64,000 nt of DNA, from positions 186,001 to 250,000 of the forward strand of contig NZ_BONX01000009.1 of NCBI RefSeq assembly GCF_016862935.1. The letters run 5' to 3'. Each line of letters starts with the position of its first letter. The stretch's first letter is position 1. The notes under the pieces were generated by a model, which worked only from the letters and a program-made list of their open reading frames with translations, was not told where the DNA came from and searched no databases. Of this stretch, positions 26,020 to 32,960 are shown one piece after another. The stretch is from Plantactinospora mayteni (lineage in GTDB: Bacteria > Actinomycetota > Actinomycetes > Mycobacteriales > Micromonosporaceae). Position numbers and translations under genes: made by a program.

Positions 26020-27152
26020 GCCGGTGCCCCGTCCAGGGCGAGCCCTGCCGGTCCGGTGCGGCCCGGTGCGGCCAACTCCCGGCCACGAACCAGGGCGGCG
26101 CAGCGCCAGCCGAACCAGCCCGTCGCGCCGGAGAGCAGGGCGGTGACCAGCAGGGTGACCGGCCGGTTGAGCCCCGACTCCAGGAACGCGTACATCAGGG
26201 CGGTGAGCAGGCCGGCGACCACCCCGAGGACCGGTACGACCCGGGTCGGCGCGGCGGCGCGGCGGCGGGCGTACCAGAGCACGGCCGCGACGAGCAGCAT
26301 CACCACCGGGTACGCGGCCGGCAGGAAGATGCCCGGGGAGATGCCGGCGGCGTAGTCCCGGAACGGCATGTCGATCGCGTCCGCGTACCAGCGGGTGGCG
26401 GCCGGGGTGAAGAGGATGATCCCGACCTGCGTCGTGAGGAAGACGAGTCCACTGGCCAGCAGCCACCGCACGCTCCGGGTGACCCCGACCGCGAGACAGA
26501 CGACCAGGGCGGACGCCACCCCCATCAGCACGGTACGCGGCCCGAGCGCCGGAAACACCCGGCTGACCGGATCCGACAGCACGTTCGCCAGCTGCGTCGA
26601 GCCCATCACCCCGACCGCGCAGGCTGCGGCGAACGCCCACCGCTGCCCCCGGCTCGGGCCGAGCACCGTGGCGGCCATCACCACCCCGACAAGCTCGGTG
26701 AAGATGCAGAGCGCGAGGCCGAGATGTGACGGGGTGGAGGCGAGCGCGATGTCGAAGCCGTAGAAGTCGTGCCACCACAGGTCGGCGACGCCGTACAGCA
26801 GGTTGCCGGCCGCGCCGACCCCGCCGACCAGGAACGGGAGCGGGGCCCGGAAGACCCCGAACACCCGTACCGCCGGGCGGTCGCCGTCCAGGCCGGGCCG
26901 CCAGGTGTTCACCAGGACCACGGTGAGGCAGGTCAGGCCCATGATCGCGGTACCGGAATAGAGCAGCAGGTGCGGCGCGGTCCAGAAGTTGTCCGGTCCC
27001 ACGTCGTTGTGCCACTGCCCGTCCCAGGTCAGCCCGAGCAGCAGGCTGAGGTACCCCGCGAGCAGGAACCAGGCGCCGATCACCTCCCGGCGTGGACGGC
27101 CGGAGCCGGCGGTCGCCGCCGGTTCGGACCCACCGGATTGCAGCACGGTCAT
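26016..27152 (-). CDS. Multi-pass membrane protein with two AmoC/PmoC-like D-x3-H...H motifs
   Basis: 378 residues with about ten membrane helices. Residues 43-61 read WDGQWHNDVGPDNFWTAPH, giving D44-x3-H48-x12-H61. AmoC of ammonia oxidisers, as I remember it, has DASWHQVIIRDTSFTPSH: the same D-x3-H-x12-H spacing, plus shared Trp, second Asp and Thr. In PmoC these three are copper ligands. A second motif at residues 124-143 reads DLWWHDFYGFDIALASTPSH and can be lined up with a later AmoC segment (EWGHAFWFMEELFSAPLH) with one gap. The comparison is from memory, not an alignment search. The gene starts 14 bases after the FixH-like gene and overlaps the next gene by ATGA. Best reading: a distant CuMMO subunit C relative, or a copper-binding membrane protein sharing the site. 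No enzymatic activity is established. Confidence 0.75.
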   Translation of the reverse strand: MTVLQSGGSEPAATAGSGRPRREVIGAWFLLAGYLSLLLGLTWDGQWHNDVGPDNFWTAPHLLLYSGTAIMGLTCLTVVLVNTWRPGLDGDRPAVRVFGVFRAPLPFLVGGVGAAGNLLYGVADLWWHDFYGFDIALASTPSHLGLALCIFTELVGVVMAATVLGPSRGQRWAFAAACAVGVMGSTQLANVLSDPVSRVFPALGPRTVLMGVASALVVCLAVGVTRSVRWLLASGLVFLTTQVGIILFTPAATRWYADAIDMPFRDYAAGISPGIFLPAAYPVVMLLVAAVLWYARRRAAAPTRVVPVLGVVAGLLTALMYAFLESGLNRPVTLLVTALLSGATGWFGWRCAALVRGRELAAPGRTGPAGLALDGAPA

Positions 27153-27166
27153 GCTCTCTCCCTTTC

Positions 27167-27580
27167 CTATCGCTGGACGGAAATGCCGATGGTGACGGCG
27201 TCGGCGCCGGCGGCACCGTGGATCCGGATCGTCAGCTCCCAGGCGCCGGGCATGGCGAAGAACTCGCCCCGGGCCCGGAACCGGCCGGGCCGCTCGGGTT
27301 CGGCGGCAATCTCCGGCATCGCGTGGCCCATGCTCGGCATCGCCGCCGAGAGCGACACCACCGTGCCGGCCGCCGCCGGTACACCACCGGACGCGACGTC
27401 GAGGTCGGCCTCGACAACTCCGGTACGGGCCGGCACCAGCGCGATGCTGACCGCGTACCGCTCGCCGGAGCCGGTCAGCCGGGCCGGCGCGGAGTCGGAC
27501 CCGACGGCACCGACGACCCGGAGCACCCCGACGGTGGCGGCCAGCACCAGCAGGACCAGGAGCAGGCGGGCCCGCTTCAT
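27167..27580 (-). CDS. FixH/YtkA-like exported protein
   Basis: 137 residues. One N-terminal membrane helix or uncleaved signal (residues 4-24) is followed by a single beta-sandwich domain of the FixH/YtkA type. It contains the family's PSMGHAMPEI segment and ends in a W-E-L-T-I-R strand (PGAWELTIRI). YtkA-like domains occur beside copper transport and cytochrome oxidase genes. The Met/His pairs in MPSMGHAMPE could bind Cu(I). It overlaps the upstream 456-residue gene by ATGA, so the two are translationally coupled. Confidence 0.8.
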   Translation of the reverse strand: MKRARLLLVLLVLAATVGVLRVVGAVGSDSAPARLTGSGERYAVSIALVPARTGVVEADLDVASGGVPAAAGTVVSLSAAMPSMGHAMPEIAAEPERPGRFRARGEFFAMPGAWELTIRIHGAAGADAVTIGISVQR

Positions 27581-28947
27581 GCCGCCCCCGGCCCGGGTAC
27601 GACGTCGACGACGAACGGCACCGTGACGATCTCGAAGTTCCGGACGTACTGCGTCCAGGCCAGGTAGCGGCCGGGGGCGGGGAAGCTGAAGGTGAACCGC
27701 AGCCGCGGCCCGTACCCGCCGACGGTGTCGTCCGGTGCCTGACCGGTGCCCGACATCGCCATCGCCATCGCCATCGACCCCGACTCGTGTACGTGGCCGA
27801 GGAAGTCGCCCCGCTGGTTCCGTACGATCAGGTGCCCCGCCATCCCCAGCCAGGACTGTAGGTCGGCGTGCCCGGTGTCGACCTCGACCAGGGTCGGCCG
27901 GCCAACGACGGGCCGCTGCGGGCTGGTCGTCACCACCACCCCGGCCTCCGGTACGGCCGTCCCGGCCCGGGCCTCGCCCGCGACGGTGAACTCCCCGGTC
28001 AGCAACTGCGCGCCGGAGTCGAGCCGTTCGACCTCCACCGCCGCCAGATACCGGCCGGGTCGGTCGACCCGCAACCCGACGGCGAGCCGGCCGGCAGCGG
28101 TCCTCAGTGGATGGGCGTGCCGGAAGAAGCCGCCGTCCTGACTGGTCACCACCAGGTGGCCCAGCGCCGCGTGGTGCGGGACGAGATCGTCCACCGGCCG
28201 CCCGGTCGCGCCGTCGAACAGGTCCAGCCGCAGCGTGAACTCCTCGCCGGCCCGGGGCACGGCCGGATCGGTACCGACGACCGGCTCGACGTACGGGCGG
28301 CCGGCCGGCACCGTCCCGGCCGCCCGTACGGCCGCCGCTGCGCCATCGGGCGGCACCGGTGGCAGTTGTGCCGACATCACCGCGACGGTGAACGCGACCA
28401 CGAGCGCGACGACCGCGCCGCCACCGAGGGCGGTCGCTGGCAGCCGCCGGGACGCGGCGGCGGTGAACAACGCCCCGACCAGCAGGAGCGCGGCGACCCC
28501 GAACGCCACATGCCCGGCCAGGACCCAGGGCGCGACCCGGGGCCGCAACACCCGGAACGGCAGGATCGACCGCTCCGCGCCGGCCCGGAGTTCCAGCTCG
28601 TGTGCCCCGGTCTGGGTCACCCGCAGAGTGCTGGGATAGGTGCCGGCCCGGGCCTGCACCAGGTGCACGGTGCCGGTACTGGCCCGCTGCCCGGTGCCGG
28701 GACCGACCGCCAGACCGACGGCCAGGTCCCGGACCGGCTGGTGCGCGATCACGTCGACGTACAGCGGTCCGGGGACCTGCCGGGCGTACCGGATCACCAC
28801 CGTCAACTCGACGCTGCCGATGGTCTGGGCCAGGCGTACGTCGTCGGTGTCGGCACCGCCGTGCGCCGCCGCCGGGGCCGGCCAGCCGAGCACCACGACG
28901 AGGCCGAACACGAGGACGGTGCCGAACAGCCGGGTGAGCATGCGCAA
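27577..28947 (-). CDS. Exported three-domain membrane protein with predicted N-terminal His (AmoB/PmoB-like layout)
   Basis: 456 residues. A signal peptide ends PAPAAA, so cleavage after residue 28 would leave His29 as residue 1 (HGGAD...). AmoB/PmoB also begin with His after cleavage (HGE...), where it is a copper ligand. A beta domain (about 35-135), two membrane helices (about 141-165 and 171-192) and two further beta domains (about 220-325 and 335-452) follow. AmoB has domain-TM-TM-domain. The last two domains carry H-x-H motifs: FFRHAHP (H277/H279) and FLGHVHE (H385/H387). The first domain lacks the H-x-H that AmoB has there, so sequence homology is unproven and only the layout matches. 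First gene of the six-gene operon. Confidence 0.75.
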   Translation of the reverse strand: MRMLTRLFGTVLVFGLVVVLGWPAPAAAHGGADTDDVRLAQTIGSVELTVVIRYARQVPGPLYVDVIAHQPVRDLAVGLAVGPGTGQRASTGTVHLVQARAGTYPSTLRVTQTGAHELELRAGAERSILPFRVLRPRVAPWVLAGHVAFGVAALLLVGALFTAAASRRLPATALGGGAVVALVVAFTVAVMSAQLPPVPPDGAAAAVRAAGTVPAGRPYVEPVVGTDPAVPRAGEEFTLRLDLFDGATGRPVDDLVPHHAALGHLVVTSQDGGFFRHAHPLRTAAGRLAVGLRVDRPGRYLAAVEVERLDSGAQLLTGEFTVAGEARAGTAVPEAGVVVTTSPQRPVVGRPTLVEVDTGHADLQSWLGMAGHLIVRNQRGDFLGHVHESGSMAMAMAMSGTGQAPDDTVGGYGPRLRFTFSFPAPGRYLAWTQYVRNFEIVTVPFVVDVVPGPGAA

Positions 28948-29210
28948 ACACTAGGAATTCGCGCTGCCGCGCACATAGGGCCCGGGAACTGACCCTGGCT
29001 AGTTCCCAGGAACTATCCCGACGGGCCGGTCCGGGACCGGGACGCCGCCGGTCGAGCAACCCGAACCGGTGCGTGGCTCCTCGGTTAGTGTCTAGGTTGT
29101 GGCGCGGCAACATCGAATCCCTGATGGTCGGGTTCCCGAGTGCAAGAGACTCATCGGGCGAAGATCGAGCGAGCCGCCCAGGCCGGCGGCCGGCAGTGGG
29201 GCGTCCGACC
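28948..29210. other. Intergenic region upstream of the AmoC-like cluster
   Basis: Holds the promoter region of the six-gene minus-strand operon. A palindromic stretch GCTAGTTCCCAGGAACTA-like (about 28998-29014, TAGTTCC...GGAACTA) is a perfect 7-base dyad that could be an operator. The right half borders the relic region and shows no gene. Confidence 0.45.
28999..29014 (-). promoter_or_regulatory. Inverted repeat upstream of the AmoC-like operon
   Basis: TAGTTCC and GGAACTA flank a CA centre, a near-continuous 16-base dyad about 52 bases before the first start of the six-gene operon. It is a plausible binding site for the cluster's LuxR-type regulator or another dimeric protein. No clear -35/-10 pair could be assigned around it. 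Confidence 0.5.
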
Positions 29211-29472
29211 GTGGCTGAGCGGATCTTGATTACCGGCGCCACCTGTCACCTGGGGTCGCGTGTGGCCGAGCGCGCAGCAGCTGCGGGTGGTCGGTCGTCG
29301 GCACCTACCTGCGCGCCGCCAGTGAGGTTGCTGACGAGCAGTTGGACGTCCGAGACGCTGCCGCGGTTCGTGCGCTGGTGCGCCGGTTCCGTCCGGATGT
29401 GGTGATCCATACCGCTGCCGGCCGAGGTGACTGGCGGGTCATCGCCGATGGCGCCGCCCACGTCGCGGTGGC
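29211..29472 (+). pseudogene. Frameshifted fragment of a dTDP-4-dehydrorhamnose-reductase-like (RmlD) gene
   Basis: Begins VAERILITGATCHLGSRVAE, the N-terminal NAD(P)-binding motif (GATGxLG, with one Gly changed to Cys). Near 29285-29300 the frame shifts and continues as LDVRDAAAVRALVRRFRPDV then VIHTAAGRGDW, the next conserved strands of the family. Similarity stops at about 29472, where a Tn3 transposase fragment begins on the other strand. Only about 85 of the usual 280-300 residues remain. It is broken by frameshift and truncation and probably inactive. Confidence 0.7.
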
Positions 29473-29474
29473 CA

Positions 29475-29815
29475 CGGCTACGCAGGGCAGTCGCGTGGTC
29501 CAGATGATCCGTACGGGTCTGCTCCCGCTCGCCGTACGCCCGCAGCTCACCCATCGCGATCCCGAGCCGCTGCGACAACCGGCCCACCGCGGCGGCCGGC
29601 GCCGCCGACACCTCATCGGGCACGAACCCGAGTCACGGCAGCGTCCACAACTGGACCGCCACGCCCAGCACGTTGCGGCCCGTACGGAACTGGCGCACGA
29701 ACACCTCGTCCGCACCGGTCAACGTGAAGTACCGGATCAGCTCAGCCCGGTTGAGCTCCGGGAAGCCCCGAAGCCGCGCCAGTTCCTCCGCCGAGAACAC
29801 GTCCTGAGTCGCCAC
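29475..29815 (-). pseudogene. N-terminal remnant of a Tn3-family transposase (DUF4158), with in-frame stop
   Basis: On the minus strand MATQDVFSAEELARLRGFPE starts the DUF4158 region of actinobacterial Tn3 TnpA. The frame reads through FTLTGADEVFVRQF and VQLWTLP, then meets TGA (29633-29635) where relatives have Trp, and continues in the same frame with LGFVPDEV, GELRAYGEREQTRTDHL. A single G-to-A change would make this stop. The remaining 850 or so residues are absent; the fragment abuts the reductase relic. It is dead. Confidence 0.75.
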
Positions 29816-30004
29816 GAACCCACCACCTGAGCATCGACCGTCACCAAACGGGACGGGACGCTACGGCCCGGGTCAGAGCTTGATCAACCCTCAGTTCTTG
29901 GCGTTGTTTTGGTCTGGAAACTACGGGAGGGCCCGCCCGCGTCGCCGGCGCCCAGTGGAGGAATGCCTCCAGCAGGGCGAACAACGTCCACCCGAACATG
30001 GAGT
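29816..30004. other. Non-coding stretch upstream of the Tn3 remnant
   Basis: No gene. This would be the left-hand end of the former transposon or adjoining DNA. I did not find an intact 38-base Tn3 terminal repeat. AT content is higher around 29875-29925 than in the surrounding chromosome. Confidence 0.4.
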
Positions 30005-30033
30005 TTGGGGGAGCACCTCCGTCCGGTTAGGGT
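30005..30033 (+). promoter_or_regulatory. Candidate promoter of the small secreted protein gene
   Basis: TTGGGG (30005-30010), a 17-base spacer and TAGGGT (30028-30033) lie 44 bases before the ATG. The -10 fits TANNNT; the -35 keeps TTG only. Confidence 0.4.
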
Positions 30034-30077
30034 ACATCGACGTAACAAGATCCGTTCCCCGGAAGAGGAGTTGCAGC

Positions 30078-30473
30078 ATGAGGCTGAAAAGATGGCGTGC
30101 CTATGTGGTGGCGACCATGGTGGCGACTCTCAGCGTGGTGGTCGGACTGCAGGCTCCGGCCGCGGCGGAAGAGCACACCATCTATGTGACCGGTGGCTAC
30201 GGAGTGTTCAATGACGACCCGTACGGGCCGTGGCCCGGTGACGCGATTCGGGCTTGCGACACTTATAGCGACGGGTGGGGAATCGAGGTCCGAATGGACA
30301 TCAGCAACAACGGCAGTTGGGACCTTATCATCAGCACCCGGGGTCACAATGCGATCTACTGCACCGATTACCACAGCAAGAACGCGGTCGAGAATGACTT
30401 CATTCGCATCCGCGTTACCCCGGTGAGGGGCGATGAGAGAGGGCAATGGACCGAAGCGATCCGTCGCGCCTGA
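30078..30473 (+). CDS. Small secreted protein of unknown function
   Basis: 131 residues, ATG with GAGGAG 8 bases upstream. A Sec signal peptide (residues 1-30, ending APAAAEE) is followed by a mature domain of about 100 residues with two Cys (ACDTYSDGWG and IYCTDYHS) that could form one disulphide. The mature domain is acidic and rich in Tyr, Asp and Gly, and the GC content is slightly lower than that of neighbours. I do not recognise the family. It is the only intact gene between two relic stretches. Confidence 0.7.
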   Translation: MRLKRWRAYVVATMVATLSVVVGLQAPAAAEEHTIYVTGGYGVFNDDPYGPWPGDAIRACDTYSDGWGIEVRMDISNNGSWDLIISTRGHNAIYCTDYHSKNAVENDFIRIRVTPVRGDERGQWTEAIRRA

Positions 30474-30652
30474 CAGAGGGACCTGCTTACCAGAGTCTGG
30501 GTGGGGACCGTCCTTAGGAGTCCCTGACGCGGGCAGTGTGGGCGTGGGTGTCGTACCCGCAGTCCCGGTAAGCGCGGCGGTGCCCTGTGGAGAGGTCTCT
30601 TCGCAGGGCACCGCTGAAGCCCGCGTCGTCCTGCACGGTTCGGTCGCCAGAC
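30474..30652. other. Relic-type DNA, no gene
   Basis: No supported gene in either strand. It leads into the membrane-protein and transposase scraps listed next. Confidence 0.4.
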
Positions 30653-30745
30653 TTGCTGACGGGCGTCCTGCTGACCGCCGCCGGGTACGCGATCCTGCGC
30701 AGCGGAGTCCTGCCACGCTGGACCGGCCTCCGACGGGCCACGTAG
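30653..30745 (+). pseudogene. Scrap of a multi-pass membrane protein
   Basis: About 30 codons read LLTGVLLTAAGYAILRSGVL then PRWTGL and stop at TAG. The pattern of a hydrophobic helix ending in RSGVLPRW is that of an inner segment of actinobacterial DUF4386-like membrane proteins. No start or other helices remain in frame. Confidence 0.4.
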
Positions 30746-30816
30746 TTGCGCACCGTCGAGTACGACGCCTCGGTGAAACTATGCTCAATCGCCAGACGGT
30801 CATATCGGGAGGCCGG
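30724..30816 (-). pseudogene. Scrap resembling the HTH of an IS21-family transposase (IstA)
   Basis: The minus strand gives YDRLAIEHSFTEASYSTVRN then YVARRRP. This resembles the helix-turn-helix of IstA proteins (SYSTVRxYVxRRRP). Only about 30 residues are recognisable and the rest of the frame is unrelated. It overlaps the end of the membrane-protein scrap, which marks the junction. Confidence 0.4.
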
Positions 30817-31043
30817 GGTGTTCACGCGTGTCGAGTTGAACCGTGTTCGCACAGGCCCGCAGGTCCGGGCGGCCAAATCAGAGCCACGGCGACCCACGAT
30901 GAACATGATCGGTCACAAGACCATGCTCGGCCGGCCCGTCGGCACGTGCACGCCCTGGCGGCCGGCTGACGTCGGCGTCAGCGTTCACGGAAGGTGACGA
31001 TGGTTGCGCCCGGACGCGCCCGCACGGCGGCAGATCCGCGCAC

Positions 31044-31190
31044 GTGACCGTGGGCTTGCTGCTCGCCATCTCCTTCGGCGGCGCCCCAGTCGTGCTCGTC
31101 GGCCCGCTCTACACCGCCCGCAACTACCGACTCAGCCACCGAGGCCAGGTCACCGACCGGCTCACCAACGCCCTGGAACGCCTCGGCTCC
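31044..31190 (+). pseudogene. Fragment of a pentapeptide-repeat-type membrane protein
   Basis: From a GTG the frame reads a membrane helix (GLLLAISFGGAPVVLVGPLY) then TARNYRLSHRGQVTDRLTNA and LERLGSD. The (T/A)AR-x5-L-x3-GQVTDR...LGSD sequence is the hallmark of actinobacterial pentapeptide-repeat proteins just after their membrane helices. Similarity ends there and no repeats follow, so this is a truncated remnant. Confidence 0.6.
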
Positions 31191-31376
31191 GACTGGGCTG
31201 GCCGGTCAGGTCGGCCATCTTCTCGCCGACCAGCCCATCACCGTCCTGCGTTCGGGCACGACGAACTCGCCGCGCTGGTCGGGGACCTCGGCCCGACCGA
31301 CCTGGTCCGGCGAGGGGCCGTCGTCCGACGTGAGGTACTGGCGGAACAAGTCGGATCTTGAGCACACCATGGGACG

Positions 31377-31388
31377 GCGGAATTCCGC
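31377..31388. promoter_or_regulatory. 12-base perfect palindrome before the FAD monooxygenase gene
   Basis: GCGGAATTCCGC lies 18 bases upstream of the monooxygenase ATG, where a repressor would block transcription or ribosome loading. No -35/-10 pair is clear nearby. Confidence 0.35.
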
Positions 31389-31406
31389 TGGCTAGCTTTG
31401 CCGGCT

Positions 31407-32960
31407 ATGGGGGACAACAGAACAGTACCGGTGATCATCGTCGGGTGTGGACCGACCGGAGCGACCGCCGCACTCGAACTGGCGCATTATTCCGTTCCGT
31501 CCATTGTGCTCGACTCGGGCGCCGAAAGGCCGCAGGGATCACGCGCGATCGCCATTCATCGCACCGCGCTTGCAGTCTGGGAGAAGCTCGGCTGCGTCGA
31601 GCCGATGTTGGCGCGGGGCATCGCCTGGCGTACCCGGAGAACCTATTTCCGGCAGCACGAGATGCAGACCCAGACCGCAGCCGCACCGGCGCCCGGAGAA
31701 CTACCGCCCTTCCTCAACCTGCCGCAGCACGAGACCGAACGCCAACTGCTGGCGGCGATGGCCCGTTCACCCCTGGTCGACCTGCGCTGGCAGCACACCG
31801 TGGTCGGGCTGCACCAGGACGCCGACGGGGTCACCGTCACCGCGCGGACACCGTCCGGCCCGGTGTCGATCCGGGGCCGATACCTGCTGGCCTGCGACGG
31901 CGCGCGCAGCGCCACCCGCAAACTGCTCGGGCTCGACTTCCCGGGCCGGACGTATCCGGACCGGTTCCTGATCGCCGACATCCGCGCGAAGTTGCCCTTT
32001 CCGGCCGAGCCGCGGTTCTTCTTCGACCATCCCGCCAACCCCGGGCACAACATCCTCGTCCACCCGCAGCCGGACGACGTGTGGCGCGTCGACTGGCAAC
32101 TCGGCGGCGACGCGGCCGTCGAGGACGAGCGCTCCCCCGAGGCGATGGACAGCCGGATCCGGGCGCTGATCGGGGATCTGCCGTATGAGCTGGTGTGGCT
32201 GACCGACTACCGCTTCCACCAGCGTCTGCTGCGCCGGCTCCGGCACGGCCGGGTCTTCCTGCTCGGAGACGCCGCGCACCTGGTCGCGCCCTTCGGGGCA
32301 CGGGGCATGAACGGCGCCATCCACGACGTGGAGAACCTGTGCTGGAAGCTCGCCTACGTGCTGACCGGCCGCGCCGGGCCGGACCTGCTCGAGACGTACC
32401 AGACCGAACGCTGGGCGGCGCAGCGGCACAACCAGGAGGTCACCGAGGCCACCATGCGGTTCATGGCGCCCCGGACCCGCTGGCAGCGCCTGCGCCGGAA
32501 CGTGATCCTGCGACTGCGACTCCGGCGGCTCGTCGACAGCGGCAGGATGAGCACGCCGTACACGTACGCCACGTCGCCGCTGTCCCTGGCCGACGACGTA
32601 GCGAACTGGGGCGGGGCACCCGCGCTCGGGTCCAAGCTGGTACCCGCGGATCCGGACGTACGCCGACGGCTGGGGCACGGCTTCACCGCCCTGTACTCTT
32701 CGCCCGAGCCGGTCGACGCCGTCGGTGTCGTGACGATGCCGCCCGACGAGGTGTCGCCACCGGGCACCTGCTACCTGCTGCGGCCGGACGGACACGTCGC
32801 GGCACGGCGGCGGGACATCGCGCCCGCCGCCCTGCCCGCCCTGGTACGGACGGTGCTAGGCGAGCCGGTCCCGCACACCCTGGCTCAGCACGGCCACGTC
32901 GGTGGCGACGTTGACCATGACGAAGCCCTGCTCGAGCCGCTCGGCGGCCGCCTCGGGTGA
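31407..32960 (+). CDS. FAD-dependent aromatic monooxygenase (PheA/TfdB, MhpA-like)
   Basis: 517 residues from the ATG at 31407. Class A flavoprotein hydroxylase: GCGPTGATAALELA (FAD Rossmann), ACDGARSATRKLLG (DG motif) and LLGDAAHLVAPFGARGMN (GD motif). Relatives hydroxylate phenolic acids or polyketides using NAD(P)H and O2. The last 35 residues or so are encoded by DNA that is also the 3' end of the convergent aldolase gene, and they do not look like a monooxygenase C-terminus. The native end may have been lost. The adjoining aldolase suggests aromatic or hydroxy-keto-acid catabolism, though the two are on opposite strands. Confidence 0.88.
   Translation: MGDNRTVPVIIVGCGPTGATAALELAHYSVPSIVLDSGAERPQGSRAIAIHRTALAVWEKLGCVEPMLARGIAWRTRRTYFRQHEMQTQTAAAPAPGELPPFLNLPQHETERQLLAAMARSPLVDLRWQHTVVGLHQDADGVTVTARTPSGPVSIRGRYLLACDGARSATRKLLGLDFPGRTYPDRFLIADIRAKLPFPAEPRFFFDHPANPGHNILVHPQPDDVWRVDWQLGGDAAVEDERSPEAMDSRIRALIGDLPYELVWLTDYRFHQRLLRRLRHGRVFLLGDAAHLVAPFGARGMNGAIHDVENLCWKLAYVLTGRAGPDLLETYQTERWAAQRHNQEVTEATMRFMAPRTRWQRLRRNVILRLRLRRLVDSGRMSTPYTYATSPLSLADDVANWGGAPALGSKLVPADPDVRRRLGHGFTALYSSPEPVDAVGVVTMPPDEVSPPGTCYLLRPDGHVAARRRDIAPAALPALVRTVLGEPVPHTLAQHGHVGGDVDHDEALLEPLGGRLG

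Noticed and set aside
23607-28947. Subunit A of an ammonia/methane monooxygenase in the cluster
   Set aside because: No other multi-pass protein is encoded there and no AmoA/PmoA-like motif was seen. The monooxygenase reading therefore stays a hypothesis.
29816-30004. Intact Tn3 terminal inverted repeat
   Set aside because: I could not find a 38-base repeat starting with the usual GGGG and paired with another copy in the window.
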